Counted from the stretch's first letter, positions 35,853-46,409 are shown. The stretch is 64,000 nt of DNA from Marinobacterium stanieri (GCF_900155945.1 NZ_FTMN01000007.1:1-64000), one strand, 5' to 3'. The notes: generated by a model from the sequence alone, not told the origin. A program made the numbers and translations.

Positions 35853-36506
35853 TCAGCGGCAAGTGGCGCCGTACAGGAACAACTCCACTGCCTGTTCCAC
35901 CGCCAGCTCGCGCTCGGCCTCGCTGATTTCAATACCCATCAAAGACCTTAGCTGAAAGTTGCCCTTCACCATCTCCATAAACTGATACGCGGCCATTTCA
36001 GTATCACGAATGCGCATATTTCCCTGTTCAACCTGCGACTGCAGATAGGCGCCCAGTTTGTCGTTGATGCGTTTTGGCCCCTGTTCATAGAAAAGAGACT
36101 GGATCCGCTCCCGCTCACTGCTGCAGTCCATGGCAACCAGGCGGTACAGGCCTACGGCTTCTGGCGATAAAACACGCTCCAGCATCAGGTGACCATAGCG
36201 CTTGAGTGCCTGTTCAGGGGTTTCCTGACGTTTGATGGCACACTCCACCGCTTCAAAGGCGCTGAATACCCGGTTCGAGGTCTGTGTCATCATCGCCTCA
36301 AACAGGCCCAGCTTGTTGCCAAACAGGCGGTACAGCGTACTCAATGATCCACCCGCACGACACATGATGTCGTTGATACTGGCGTTATCGTAGCCCTGCT
36401 CGATAAACACGTCTCGCGCTGCGTCCAGAATGCGTTTCTGGCGCTCCAGGCCCTTGGGGGTCAAACCACAGGGTCGGGTTTCGGGTTCTGCTTGATCGTT
36501 ACTCAT
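35853..36506 (-). CDS. TetR-family transcriptional regulator
   Basis: 217 residues: an N-terminal TetR HTH (residues ~20-66, RQKRILDAARDVFIEQGYDNASINDIMCRAGGSLSTLYRLFGNK) and a C-terminal helical ligand/dimer domain (TetR_C type with a YRLVAMD and FMEMVKGNFQLRSL region). It is divergent from the Bcr/CflA exporter, and a 16-bp palindrome lies in the shared 186-base gap, so it probably represses the exporter. fabV downstream on the same strand, 111 bases away, may have its own promoter. Confidence 0.87.
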   Translation of the reverse strand: MSNDQAEPETRPCGLTPKGLERQKRILDAARDVFIEQGYDNASINDIMCRAGGSLSTLYRLFGNKLGLFEAMMTQTSNRVFSAFEAVECAIKRQETPEQALKRYGHLMLERVLSPEAVGLYRLVAMDCSSERERIQSLFYEQGPKRINDKLGAYLQSQVEQGNMRIRDTEMAAYQFMEMVKGNFQLRSLMGIEISEAERELAVEQAVELFLYGATCR

Positions 36507-36592
36507 GGCTCATTCTTTGTGGAAATGCAGCGACATTATAACAGGCCACTACAAGAATATTCGTGCCCATATCAATGGACAGGGCACTTTAT

Positions 36593-36608
36593 TGTAATGT
36601 ATATTACA
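36593..36608. promoter_or_regulatory. palindrome, likely TetR-family operator
   Basis: TGTAAT-GTAT-ATTACA is a 16-bp inverted repeat with 6-bp arms, 85-100 bases from each divergent gene. This size and position are usual for TetR operators. Confidence 0.55.
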
Positions 36609-36692
36609 CTACACTTCAGTTGTTTCCTCATTTGTACCTGGCTCTGCGCCCTCTCATGCAGAGCCAGTCTTTTTTATTGATACAGGTTTCCC

Positions 36693-37910
36693 ATGAGCAC
36701 CAAACAGATCCCGATTCCGGGCCTGATTCTTATGTTGGCTGCATTGACAGCATTAGGCCCACTTTCCACCGACGCCTATTTGCCGGCAATTCCGGCGATC
36801 GCAGAGGGATTGGGTGTCACCATTCATGAAGTAGAACTTTCTGTCAGTCTGTTTCTGGCAGGCTTTGCCTGCGGGCAGCTCACCGGCGGCCCTTTGTCCG
36901 ACCACTACGGACGCAGGCGTGCTATTGCACTTGGCTTGAGTGTTTTCTTTATTGGTGCCGGCTGGGCATCTATTGCCGGCAGTATTGGCGAACTCTGGAC
37001 TGCGCGCATCCTGCAGGGATTTGGTGGCGGCCTCAGCGTAGTCAATTCAATGGCGATCATCCGTGACCGCCACTCCGGGCGCGAAAGTGCACAAACCATG
37101 GGCAAAATGGCCAACATCCTGATGCTGGCCCCCCTGCTCGCACCAGTGCTTGGCACGGTGTTACTTGAGCTGGGCAACTGGCGCCTGATTTTTACCTTCC
37201 TGTCCGCTTACTCATTGCTGCTACTGATTACGCTGATGTTCCGCCTTCCGGAGACACGTCGCCCCAGCGCAGAGCCTTTGCCCAACCCGATCAGGGGCTA
37301 TTGGAATGTACTGAAACACCGAACCGCCAGGGGCTATCTCTGTTCGCTGGCGTGCGCCTATGCCGGCATGTTCGCTTTCATTACCGGCTCATCCGGCAGC
37401 TATATCGACTACTACGGTGCCAGCCCGGCCATGTATACCGTGCTGTTCGGGCTCAACATTGTCACCCTGCTGGCCTGCAACCAGATCAACATTCGCTTGC
37501 TGCATCGCTTTTCTACCCAACAGCTGCTGCAGATGGGCCAGCGCATTCAGCTCACCTGCGGCCTGCTGCTGGTTGGGGCTTTTCTGTTTTTTGATGCGCC
37601 CCTTCCGGTCATTGTGGCTTTGGTCATGCTGTATATCGGCGTTCAGGGCTTTGTGATCTCAAATGGCATGGCGGGTACCAGCGAGTTCTTCCCTCATTCG
37701 GCCGCCACTGCTACGGCATTATTGGGCGCCAGCGGCTTTGGCTTCGGTGCCCTGGCGGGCACTCTGGTGGGACTGCTGGGTGATGGCACACCCTTGCCAA
37801 TGCTGGGTGTCATGTTGGGTACAACCTTGCTTGGCAACCTGATGGGCTGGTGGCTATTGCCGCGCACCCATTCAATATTCAAGGCGAGGGCTGCTGCAGA
37901 CGAAAGCTGA
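36693..37910 (+). CDS. Bcr/CflA-family MFS drug exporter
   Basis: 405-residue 12-helix MFS transporter. It has the DHA1/Bcr start GPLSTDAYLPAIPAIAEGL, motif A GPLSDHYGRRRAIALGL (residues ~70-86) and motif C-like LAPVLGTVLL in helix 5. Proton-driven export of drugs or metabolites is expected; the substrate is unknown. It lies divergent from a TetR regulator. Its 3' end overlaps the convergent pbpC gene by 32 bases. Shine-Dalgarno (AGG) is weak. Confidence 0.9.
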   Translation: MSTKQIPIPGLILMLAALTALGPLSTDAYLPAIPAIAEGLGVTIHEVELSVSLFLAGFACGQLTGGPLSDHYGRRRAIALGLSVFFIGAGWASIAGSIGELWTARILQGFGGGLSVVNSMAIIRDRHSGRESAQTMGKMANILMLAPLLAPVLGTVLLELGNWRLIFTFLSAYSLLLLITLMFRLPETRRPSAEPLPNPIRGYWNVLKHRTARGYLCSLACAYAGMFAFITGSSGSYIDYYGASPAMYTVLFGLNIVTLLACNQINIRLLHRFSTQQLLQMGQRIQLTCGLLLVGAFLFFDAPLPVIVALVMLYIGVQGFVISNGMAGTSEFFPHSAATATALLGASGFGFGALAGTLVGLLGDGTPLPMLGVMLGTTLLGNLMGWWLLPRTHSIFKARAAADES

Positions 37911-40215
37911 ACTCGATTGAATCTACATTTCCGGCACTATCCACGGCACTAACCCTGAACTGCCCCGCCCGGGACAGTTCAAGTGTCTGCCGGTTCATGC
38001 CCCCTGCGGGCAATGGCCTGCCATCCAAATACCAATTCACGCTTCCGGCGGCCCCAACCAACTTCAGATCGAGCTCAAGTGCATCACGCCCTGCGGGTAA
38101 CCACAGCAGGCTGCCGTCTTCTACGCCTATGATTTTGACAGGTTCCGCAAGTCCCAAGGCTGCCTCACACGCCGGTACCACCGCAGGCAAGCGCGCTCGT
38201 CTTCGCCATTCAGGACGCACCCAGGGTTCAGCTTGCTGAGGCCAGAGGGCCAGTTGCCGAGTGAGAGGCTGAACCACTTCCTGACCGCACCCCGGTAAAA
38301 ACCGATACCCCGTTTCGGGATCGATCTGTACCCGACGCAGCAACCCCGACATGGTAATACCCGGTTTCTGGGGCAGCGTTAACGGCGCAGTACCATTGAG
38401 CAACCAGGCCTGATGGCTTTGCAGGCAGTTATCACCCTCATTGGCATTGTGTGTTGCTCGTGAGCCCAGTGGCCAACATATTTCACCCTGTTCAACGCTA
38501 TTCGGCCTGGGAGCAGCAGCATCAACCTGACCCAGACGCTCATATACGCGAAACAGCAAAGGCGCTGCCAGGCTGCGCCCACTCTCACCGGGGCTCGGGT
38601 TACCATCAGGCCGCCCTACCCAAACCCCCAGCGTCCAGTTGGAATCGACACCCATGGCCCAGGTATCCCTGAATCCGTAGCTGGTACCGGTTTTCCAGGC
38701 CAGAGACCATTCTCGTTGCCCCAAAGCCCCCAATGCACGCCAGGGGTCTTGAGCCAAAATACGCCAGGTTATCCAGGCCGCACCGGGACTCGACATCCAG
38801 CGTGAGGTTTCTGGGCTCGATGCCAACAACCGGGGCGTACCAGCCATACCTGCCCGTCCCAAAGAGGAATAAGCACCCAAAAGTGACTCCAGACTTGTAC
38901 CCGCGCCACCTAACACCAGGGCGCTACTGGGCTCACCACTTCCGGGTAACTGAAGATGCAGGCCGCCATTGCGCATACCCGCAAGGAAGGATTCTGCACC
39001 CAGATGCTCTACGAGTTGAACGACAGGCAGATTGAGTGAGCGCTGCAAGGCGTCCTGAACCGAGACAGGGCCGGCAAAGCCACCGGTGAAATTATGGGGT
39101 CGATAATCAAGCCCGTATCGCGGAGTATCCAACAGCATGGAATGTGAGTGAATAAGCCCCTGATCCAATGCTTGCGCATAGGCAAATGGCTTGAGGGTGG
39201 AGCCCGGAGAGCGCAGCGCACGGGTCATATCGACATGTCCATAACGCTGGGCAGCACCAAACTCGGCCGCACCGACATAGGCCTGCACACTCAAATCATC
39301 GTTACGCATAACCATCACAGCCAATGACTGATGCGCATTCAAACGCTGGCGATAGGTTTCAACCAGTGCCTCCAGATCCCGCTGCAGATCCGCATCGATG
39401 AGTGTTTCTATGGTGAGGCATTCAGAACATTCCTGACGCAGTCGCCGGGCCAACAAGGGCGCCAATACCGGCGACCGAGGAGGCAAGGCAGCAACGTTTT
39501 CCTGTAGCGCTTCATCGACGCGATTGATATCCCAGAGTCCAAGCGCATGCATGCGCTTGAGAACCTTGTCCCGTGCCGCACGTGCACGCTGAGGGTAACG
39601 GTCTGGCCGCCATTCACTGGGACGCTGTGGGAGGACCGTCAGCAGCGCGGCTTCAGCATCGCTGAGCTCCAGCGACGGCTTACCAAAATAGTGCTGGCTG
39701 GCCGCTTCTATTCCCGACAGCATACCGCCATAGGGTGCAAGATTCAGATAGAGTTCGAGGATTTCCTGCTTGCTGTAATGCCATTCAAGCTGCAAGGTTC
39801 GCAGAACCTGCTTCACCTTCCCTTTTAATGTACGCGGATAAGGATCAAGCAGCCCTGCCACTTGCATACTGAGGGTAGAACCACCCGACACCACCTCACC
39901 GGCCATCAGGTTTTGCCAGGCAGCTCGGGCAATTGCCAGTGGGTTTACACCGGGGTGGTAATAGAAAGCACGATCCTCATAAGCCAGTAGTTGCTCAAGA
40001 AAGACCGGTGCGACGGATTCAACCTGCGCAGGATAGCGCCAGGTTTCATCCGGGGCCAGGAAAGCACGCAGTAGCTGACCATCCTTTGCAAGGACTCGCA
40101 CCGAAGGGGGCGCTGGCTGCGGCAAAGGGTAGGCCCAATCAAGGATCAGACCCACTGCCGATGCCACGCCCGCCAACACCAGGGCTGACAGCAGCCAGCG
40201 ATACCGCTTTTTCAT
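37879..40215 (-). CDS. pbpC: penicillin-binding protein 1C
   Basis: 778 residues. An N-terminal signal anchor (RWLLSALVLAGVASAVGLIL) precedes the GT51 glycosyltransferase domain (EDRAFYYHPGVNPLAIARA, GGSTLSMQVAG), then a transpeptidase domain with the SxxK serine in SPGSTLKPFAYAQ and KTGTSYGFRD as the KTG box, and a C-terminal PbpC-specific beta domain ending in the last ~90 residues. It begins one base after the stop of the alpha-2-macroglobulin gene (TGATATG), the conserved pairing seen as yfhM-pbpC in E. coli. Confidence 0.95.
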   Translation of the reverse strand: MKKRYRWLLSALVLAGVASAVGLILDWAYPLPQPAPPSVRVLAKDGQLLRAFLAPDETWRYPAQVESVAPVFLEQLLAYEDRAFYYHPGVNPLAIARAAWQNLMAGEVVSGGSTLSMQVAGLLDPYPRTLKGKVKQVLRTLQLEWHYSKQEILELYLNLAPYGGMLSGIEAASQHYFGKPSLELSDAEAALLTVLPQRPSEWRPDRYPQRARAARDKVLKRMHALGLWDINRVDEALQENVAALPPRSPVLAPLLARRLRQECSECLTIETLIDADLQRDLEALVETYRQRLNAHQSLAVMVMRNDDLSVQAYVGAAEFGAAQRYGHVDMTRALRSPGSTLKPFAYAQALDQGLIHSHSMLLDTPRYGLDYRPHNFTGGFAGPVSVQDALQRSLNLPVVQLVEHLGAESFLAGMRNGGLHLQLPGSGEPSSALVLGGAGTSLESLLGAYSSLGRAGMAGTPRLLASSPETSRWMSSPGAAWITWRILAQDPWRALGALGQREWSLAWKTGTSYGFRDTWAMGVDSNWTLGVWVGRPDGNPSPGESGRSLAAPLLFRVYERLGQVDAAAPRPNSVEQGEICWPLGSRATHNANEGDNCLQSHQAWLLNGTAPLTLPQKPGITMSGLLRRVQIDPETGYRFLPGCGQEVVQPLTRQLALWPQQAEPWVRPEWRRRARLPAVVPACEAALGLAEPVKIIGVEDGSLLWLPAGRDALELDLKLVGAAGSVNWYLDGRPLPAGGMNRQTLELSRAGQFRVSAVDSAGNVDSIEFSFRLQQPSP

Positions 40216-40216
40216 A

Positions 40217-43200
40217 TCAACGCGCGCGAATAACCATCATTTGGCTGTCACCACCCTGATGACGGATTTCCGGGCTGTACATGGACTGGGCGAAACTTGG
40301 CGGCACTCGATATTCACCGGGCGTAACCGCACGTGCCAGGTAGTAGAGACGCGCGCCACCATAGCCGAGCTTGAGCGCAGCTACATAGCGATCATCACGG
40401 TACTCCTGATGACGCAGGTCCAGCATCGCCATCAGATCGGCAACACGGTTCCCTTCTACCTGAAGATCACCGGCATCCATGCTGTTGGCCAGGTTTTGAT
40501 TCTCCAATTCCAGCCCGGCGGGCAAGAGGTCAACAATCAGTGCATCGTTTACGGGATCTTCACTCTGGACCTGCAACTCAACCAGCACTTGATCACCGGT
40601 TTTCAGCTGACTGATATCCAGCGGCTGCCCCTTGGCATCAAGGAAACGGCGCTCGACGTTCATGCCCTGACTGATTGCTGCGGGCGGCTGAGTGGTATAC
40701 CCCTGAATTTTGAGGTTGAACCAGAGTGCGTGATCAGCCGGGTTTTCCAGCTCCAGCCCCTGCAGCACATCCATACCGCTAGCACTCAAGCTGTAACTGC
40801 CCTGACCTCTTAGCACCTTGTCCCATGCGCCTGAAAGCCTGGCATGGACGCTATCACCCGGCAGGTTGGCAAGACGATTACCCGCCAGGAACAGCGCATT
40901 GCGCTCCTGAGTGCTGAACCATTGACGATCCGTCAGGCTCGCCTGCAACCGATCGAGCACGGGTAGCCACTGCGCTTCAGGGCTATCCGCTTCCAGCAGC
41001 CAGAACAGAGCCAGAGCACGATCACGGACCAGGCTGCCATAATCGGTGTAGTCAAAACTGTCTTTAGACAAAGCAACCAGTGCACGATCCAGTGCCTGCT
41101 CCGCCCTGCGCTCATCACCTGCAGCCCTCAGCGCCAGCCCCAGCTGTAACATGGCCAGCGGAGGTGTATTCGCGCCATGGTGATCCAGCAGGTTGCGCAG
41201 TTCTGCAAGCGGTGCCTGCCCCGAGCGCGCCAGCACCTGTGCAGCATAGGCTCTTACAGAAACACGAGAGCGACGGTCATGCAGCAGCTCGCCATTGATA
41301 CGGTTGGGGTGTCGCAGATAACGCGCCACCTGCTCAAGCGCCAGCTTCAAGCCTGGCTCGGATACCGTGTAACCCGCATCCCGCGCGCGCAGCAGGAAGT
41401 CCGTGATATACACGCTCAACCAGGGTTCCTCAGGGCTCTGGTCACTCCAAAGGCCAAAACTGCCATTGCTGCGCTGCATACCGAACAGACGTCGGATCGC
41501 CAATTCTACTGCCGCAGTGCGCTCATCAAGCTCATCGGCTTCAAGCCCCCAATCCTGCAACTGGTTGCCCCGCACATAAATCTGCGGGAAGACACCGCTG
41601 GTGGTCTGCTCTGCACAGCCATAGGGGTAAGCCTTCAGCGCATCAAAATGGCGCGCAAGATTCAGCGGCGCATGGCGAGACATTGTCAATTGGGCATTAA
41701 GCGATTCGGGTTGCAACCCTTCCAGTGCAGCTCCGCTCAGATCGAAGGTATCACCGGCAGGGACGGGTTGCTGCCAGTTCAACGCTTGCGCAGGCCAGGC
41801 CGGTCGAATACCCAGAGTCCACTCCCGGGCAAGATCGGCTTCACCTTCAATACCCGTCACATGCAGGCGCAGCGGTACCCTGCCCATGGCGATATTGGCC
41901 GTTACCGGAAGTACCTGGGTAATTTTCTCGCCAGCATCCAACTCGACTTCGGTTTTCCAACCACCAGAGCCTGATTCGAACACCAGCCCCTTACCGGCAT
42001 CCAATTCAATGCTGAGCGTCTGTTTTTGCTCCGTGCGGTTATGCAGATCCAGCGTCAGCTGGCTTCGATCACCCTGTGCCATGAAGCGTGGGCGGTTCAA
42101 TTCTGCAACCACAGGAGCGACCACAGGGATTTCATGATCAGCAGACCCCATAGCCTCGTCCGAAAATGCAACCGCCATGAGACGAATGCGGCCATTGAAG
42201 GCAGGCAAGTCAACCGGAATGCTCGCACGACCCTGCTCATCGACATCAACCGCCCCGGAAAACAGTGAGAGAATTTGCACATCGCTGGGTGGCTGCGCAC
42301 CACCACGGCTGAGATCCGCATCGCCGCCATAGCGCAAACGTGCCAGCGCACCGGCTTCGGCATCAATGAGGTCGCCATAGTTATCACGCAGGTCTACACG
42401 GTAGGCACCGGGGGTAAAGAACCAGTCCAGCGGGTCGGGTGTCGCAAAGTCGGTAATGGACAGCACGCCCACATCGACTGCCGCCAGGGTGACTCTAACC
42501 GCATCTGGCAGCTCGCCATCTTCTGTTGCAGACACCTGAACCGGAACGTCAACACGTTGCTCGGGGCGTAATTCCATAGGCAGGTCGCCAAAATCGACCT
42601 TCAGCTCTCGCTCACCGGGCGCGACAGGAACCGGCTCCAGTCCCAGCATACGCTTGGGCAAGGTACGCTCACGCGCATCGCCCGGCTGCAGCAGCACAAC
42701 GCTGGCGTACAGGTCCTGGCGCAACCATCCAGGCTTCAGCGTTACACTGACTTCAGCGCCTTCAGCCGGAATGCTGATCGGCTCGCGATAGAGCAGCTGA
42801 TCCGTCTCCAGCATCAGGTAACCCTCACCCGCAGCCGGTGGCCGTACCTGAATACGAAGCTCATCACCCGCGCTGTATTGCTGCTGATTCAGTGTTAGCC
42901 CGACACGGTCCGGGCGCCCAGCCATAACCTTGGCATCGGGATCCCAGCCGGCTCGGAATCGATAAGCTGCCACCTGGCCGCTGACAGGGTCTTTGACTTC
43001 CACACGGTAATAACCCCATTCCGTCGGAAAGCTGATCTCTGCACTGTCGCCTGCTTTCAGGCTGACTGAGCGTTGGTCGACCGTGTAATGCCGCTCGGTG
43101 TACTGGCTGCGCCAGCCTTCAGCATCACTCCAGCTCCAATGGTAGTCGCGTCGCTCACGGATCAGGCTGACATCCAGCTCATCTGATGCCAGACGTGTCA

Positions 43201-45112
43201 TACCATCGGTCAGCACCAGCTCGAATGCAGCCTCACTTTGGTAGTCCACCACATCCTTTTCAAACAGAGGTCTAATCCCCGGCAAGGTGCTGTTGGGGAG
43301 TACCACGGAAGTTGCCCGCCGAGACACAGGACGACCGCCACTATCCAGCAGCCTGGTGTAGGCAGTCAGACTCAGAGGGCTGGTAAGATCCTGCCAGTAG
43401 GCTTCAACTTCAAGGTCAGCACGTCCTTTGGCATCCAGCTCTATTTCCTCCAGACCTTCCCGGCGCTCCAGCTCGGTATCGTTGGGATGACCAAAGTAAA
43501 AATCCTTGAACGCCTCAAAGGGATGGGGTTCAAGCCTGGCAATCAGCTGGGACTGCAAGCGATTACCCGACGCAGGTGCGCCATATAAATAATCGCCCTG
43601 TACCTCAATATTGAAGTTGTCTTCAGGCTGGATACGCTGGTCGGCCTGCAATGTAAGCGCCAGGCGTTCAGGCAGGAAGGTTTCGACCTGTACCGGATAG
43701 TCACGTTCAGAGCCATCAGGCAGCAGGATACGAAAACGCCATTCGCCCGTCGCCGCATCATTGGGCAATGGCAGGCTGGTTTCATAATAATTCAGGGCAT
43801 CCGGCTGAATGTTCTGGCTGGACACAACGCGCCCATCCGGCTGAATCAGACGCGCCTGTAAAGGAATGCCCGGCACCGCCCCCGCTTCGCTTGATCGCAG
43901 TAAGGCACTGAAGACAAGCGTCTCACCCGGCCGGTAAATATCGCGGGGGCTGTAAATGAACACCTCCTGAGCATTACGGACAGGGCCGTCGACCGGAAAT
44001 TCCGCCAGATCAAGCCCCTGCCCTTTCAAACGGACCAGCGAAAGCTGACGTCCTTTTTTCAACAGCAGCAGGCGAGCGTCGCTGAAATCACCCTGTCGCA
44101 CCAGCTCCGGAGACAGCACAGCCTGCCCCTTGGCATCAGTACTGGCTTCAATCAGTGTGTTCCCTTTCTCATCCAGCAGCTGTAGCTGTACGTCATCAAC
44201 TGCGTCTGCAGTGGCCAGGCTATTGACCTGCACGTCCAGCTCGTCAGCATACAGACGCACCTGCGCCCCCAGATCGGTGACGGTGAACCAGGTAGCCGGA
44301 TACCGGTACTCTATGCCACCGGCTTCACGCATGACTGCCAGATATACACCCGCCTCCTGCAGCGGTTCCATATCCTGAACCGGAAGGTAGCGGGTCGCAC
44401 GGGTGTTCTTCTCCAGCTCCAGGTCAAAACGGCCCGACCAGACCAGCTCGGCATCATCCTTGAGTTCACGAGCATCCCAAGCACTCAGCTGGGTCATTTG
44501 TCCATAGCCGGCCAGAAACTGGTCCAGAGCGTCGGCATTGATGTGATACACATCCAGATCTACCTGAGAGACATTCACGGCCATAACCGGCAGCCCCTCT
44601 CGCAGACGGTGAGCCAGAATGTTGCCCCGACCGGCAAAGCCAAGTGCCGCCGTCAAACTCGGCGTTTCCAGGTCCAGCTCAGAACCTTGTTGCAACTGCT
44701 GACCATTGCGGCCCGGCAAACCTGCTTTCACCTCAACCCGGTAGCGGCTTTCCGGATTCAGTCCGGCAAAGTAAATGACCTTGCCCCGCTGATCTGCAAC
44801 CCAGCCACCTTGCAAACGATCACCGGCCTCGGTTTCAACCTGTAACCATTCATCCAGGGGCTGATCGGTCACGACCGGCGTTGACAGCGTCACCGCAACA
44901 GCCTGGCGCCCCTGCCACAAGCGTACACTGATATCCCTTACCAGCATTTCGATGTCAGCAGAGTCATTACGACTGACTTGCTCGGTGACAGTGTCTTCGG
45001 GCTTTGTTTCAGACGGCGTTTGCGTGGGGGCAGTGTCGTCCTCACTGCTGCAGCCACTGATTAACAGGGCTACCAATGAGGAGACTGCAAGCCTGCGCTT
45101 GAAGGGGGGCAT
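40217..45112 (-). CDS. bacterial alpha-2-macroglobulin family lipoprotein (YfhM-like)
   Basis: About 1631 residues. The lipoprotein signal ends in the lipobox LLISGC, followed by an acidic/Thr-Pro-rich linker. MG domains fill the first ~900 residues; an A2M core follows, and the thioester motif YGCAEQTTS lies in the C-terminal third. The protein is thought to trap invading proteases in the periplasm, and its genetic coupling to PbpC implies repair after envelope damage. ATG 45112 is preferred over 45118 since GGAG is 6 bases before it. A 9-bp hairpin (45135-45158) lies just upstream. Confidence 0.94.
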   Translation of the reverse strand: MPPFKRRLAVSSLVALLISGCSSEDDTAPTQTPSETKPEDTVTEQVSRNDSADIEMLVRDISVRLWQGRQAVAVTLSTPVVTDQPLDEWLQVETEAGDRLQGGWVADQRGKVIYFAGLNPESRYRVEVKAGLPGRNGQQLQQGSELDLETPSLTAALGFAGRGNILAHRLREGLPVMAVNVSQVDLDVYHINADALDQFLAGYGQMTQLSAWDARELKDDAELVWSGRFDLELEKNTRATRYLPVQDMEPLQEAGVYLAVMREAGGIEYRYPATWFTVTDLGAQVRLYADELDVQVNSLATADAVDDVQLQLLDEKGNTLIEASTDAKGQAVLSPELVRQGDFSDARLLLLKKGRQLSLVRLKGQGLDLAEFPVDGPVRNAQEVFIYSPRDIYRPGETLVFSALLRSSEAGAVPGIPLQARLIQPDGRVVSSQNIQPDALNYYETSLPLPNDAATGEWRFRILLPDGSERDYPVQVETFLPERLALTLQADQRIQPEDNFNIEVQGDYLYGAPASGNRLQSQLIARLEPHPFEAFKDFYFGHPNDTELERREGLEEIELDAKGRADLEVEAYWQDLTSPLSLTAYTRLLDSGGRPVSRRATSVVLPNSTLPGIRPLFEKDVVDYQSEAAFELVLTDGMTRLASDELDVSLIRERRDYHWSWSDAEGWRSQYTERHYTVDQRSVSLKAGDSAEISFPTEWGYYRVEVKDPVSGQVAAYRFRAGWDPDAKVMAGRPDRVGLTLNQQQYSAGDELRIQVRPPAAGEGYLMLETDQLLYREPISIPAEGAEVSVTLKPGWLRQDLYASVVLLQPGDARERTLPKRMLGLEPVPVAPGERELKVDFGDLPMELRPEQRVDVPVQVSATEDGELPDAVRVTLAAVDVGVLSITDFATPDPLDWFFTPGAYRVDLRDNYGDLIDAEAGALARLRYGGDADLSRGGAQPPSDVQILSLFSGAVDVDEQGRASIPVDLPAFNGRIRLMAVAFSDEAMGSADHEIPVVAPVVAELNRPRFMAQGDRSQLTLDLHNRTEQKQTLSIELDAGKGLVFESGSGGWKTEVELDAGEKITQVLPVTANIAMGRVPLRLHVTGIEGEADLAREWTLGIRPAWPAQALNWQQPVPAGDTFDLSGAALEGLQPESLNAQLTMSRHAPLNLARHFDALKAYPYGCAEQTTSGVFPQIYVRGNQLQDWGLEADELDERTAAVELAIRRLFGMQRSNGSFGLWSDQSPEEPWLSVYITDFLLRARDAGYTVSEPGLKLALEQVARYLRHPNRINGELLHDRRSRVSVRAYAAQVLARSGQAPLAELRNLLDHHGANTPPLAMLQLGLALRAAGDERRAEQALDRALVALSKDSFDYTDYGSLVRDRALALFWLLEADSPEAQWLPVLDRLQASLTDRQWFSTQERNALFLAGNRLANLPGDSVHARLSGAWDKVLRGQGSYSLSASGMDVLQGLELENPADHALWFNLKIQGYTTQPPAAISQGMNVERRFLDAKGQPLDISQLKTGDQVLVELQVQSEDPVNDALIVDLLPAGLELENQNLANSMDAGDLQVEGNRVADLMAMLDLRHQEYRDDRYVAALKLGYGGARLYYLARAVTPGEYRVPPSFAQSMYSPEIRHQGGDSQMMVIRAR

Positions 45113-45134
45113 AATCATCTCCGTTGATATGCAT

Positions 45135-45158
45135 GCAGAGCTGCCAAAACAGCTCTGC
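45135..45158 (-). terminator. hairpin between the MFS gene and alpha-2-macroglobulin gene
   Basis: GCAGAGCTG (45135-45143) pairs perfectly with CAGCTCTGC (45150-45158) around CCAAAA. It lies between the MFS stop and the alpha-2-macroglobulin start. No T-tract follows on either strand, so it could be an attenuator or a weak terminator. Confidence 0.4.
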
Positions 45159-45194
45159 CGGTCATGTATCTAACGCATGATGCCCCTCGGGTTA

Positions 45195-46409
45195 TCAGGA
45201 GGCAAGGGCCGCTGAGCGATTACTGTTATCCAGCTCTGCAGCCGTTTGGTCACTCAGCTTAAGCACCAGAATCAATACTGCTCCCAGGGCAACAAAACCG
45301 CCGGCGAGCCAAAGGCCCAGCGCGTAATTACCGCTTTGCTCTGCCAACACACCGGTCAAGGCTGGCGCAACAATCTGAGCCAGGCCATAGGACAACGTCA
45401 TCCGCCCCATCAGCTTGGCAGGTTTGGACGGATACAAGCGCCCCGCCATGGTCAGCACCAGGCTAACACACCCTATAAAGGTGCCACCAAACAGCACCGC
45501 ACTGATCAAAACCGACGTGAGGCTCTGGTCAATCGCCGGCAGTACAATACCGGCTATCTGCACCACGTATGCCAACAGCAGTGCCATCAGGTAACCAACC
45601 CGACGCGCGATCAGATCCCAGGCCATGACTGCAGGCACTGCTGCCAGTCCTACGACCAGGAAGGCCAGCTGCCCCATACCAGCCAACTCCGGCTCACGCT
45701 CGACGATGGTGACGATAAAAGTCGCGCTAACCACGTAGCCGTACCCGGCACAGAAGTACGCCAGCATCATCAGCCACAAAAAGCGTTTCCCGGGAGGGTT
45801 GTCTTCCATTGACGTACCGGCAGGTGCAGCCGGTGATGCAGACGGCTGTGGTAACCAGCGCCAGGCAGGTACCGCAAGCATCAGACCCAGAATAGAGAAC
45901 CAGAGCCATTGATCCGCCCACCCCATGGACAGTCGCAGGAATATTTCCACCACGACGGCGGCAAACACGATACCCAGGCCTGCGCCGGCAAAGTGGATAC
46001 CCAGCTCACTGCGGTGCTGGTGACGGATCAGCCAGTTCAGGATCAGCCCGGATGCGATCAGCATGGAACCGGCACTGCTGAGGCCCGAAAGAAAGCGCAT
46101 TAACGACCAGAGGAACATGTTTTCGGTCATTGCCATGGCCGCCGTTGTCACAACAGCCAGCACGAGGCCGATTCGATAGAGACGATCCTTTAACTGAAGG
46201 TCGCCAACAGACGCGGCAATGAGGGCACCACACATATACCCGGTGTAATTAATGGCGGCCAGCCAGCCGCCCTCCGCATCACCAATCCAGGTTTGGTCCT
46301 GCATGACCGGCAACAGCGGTGTGTATGAGAATCGGGCAATACCGACACAAAGGATCTGACTGAAGATACCCGCAAAGAGCACCCTCAGGCGTTGGGTTTG
46401 ATCCGACAT
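45195..46409 (-). CDS. YbfB/YjiJ-family MFS transporter
   Basis: 404-residue 12-helix MFS protein. It has the family start GIFSQILCVGIARFSYTPLLPVM and the WLAAINYTGYMCGALIAA segment characteristic of YbfB/YjiJ (DUF1228) proteins. The substrate is unknown. A cytoplasmic loop between helices 6 and 7 is rich in Pro/Ala/Ser. AAGGA lies 7 bases before the start, with an AATAATAATCATAAGG tract. The pbpC/A2M pair follows 76 bases later on the same strand; co-transcription is possible. Confidence 0.86.
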   Translation of the reverse strand: MSDQTQRLRVLFAGIFSQILCVGIARFSYTPLLPVMQDQTWIGDAEGGWLAAINYTGYMCGALIAASVGDLQLKDRLYRIGLVLAVVTTAAMAMTENMFLWSLMRFLSGLSSAGSMLIASGLILNWLIRHQHRSELGIHFAGAGLGIVFAAVVVEIFLRLSMGWADQWLWFSILGLMLAVPAWRWLPQPSASPAAPAGTSMEDNPPGKRFLWLMMLAYFCAGYGYVVSATFIVTIVEREPELAGMGQLAFLVVGLAAVPAVMAWDLIARRVGYLMALLLAYVVQIAGIVLPAIDQSLTSVLISAVLFGGTFIGCVSLVLTMAGRLYPSKPAKLMGRMTLSYGLAQIVAPALTGVLAEQSGNYALGLWLAGGFVALGAVLILVLKLSDQTAAELDNSNRSAALAS

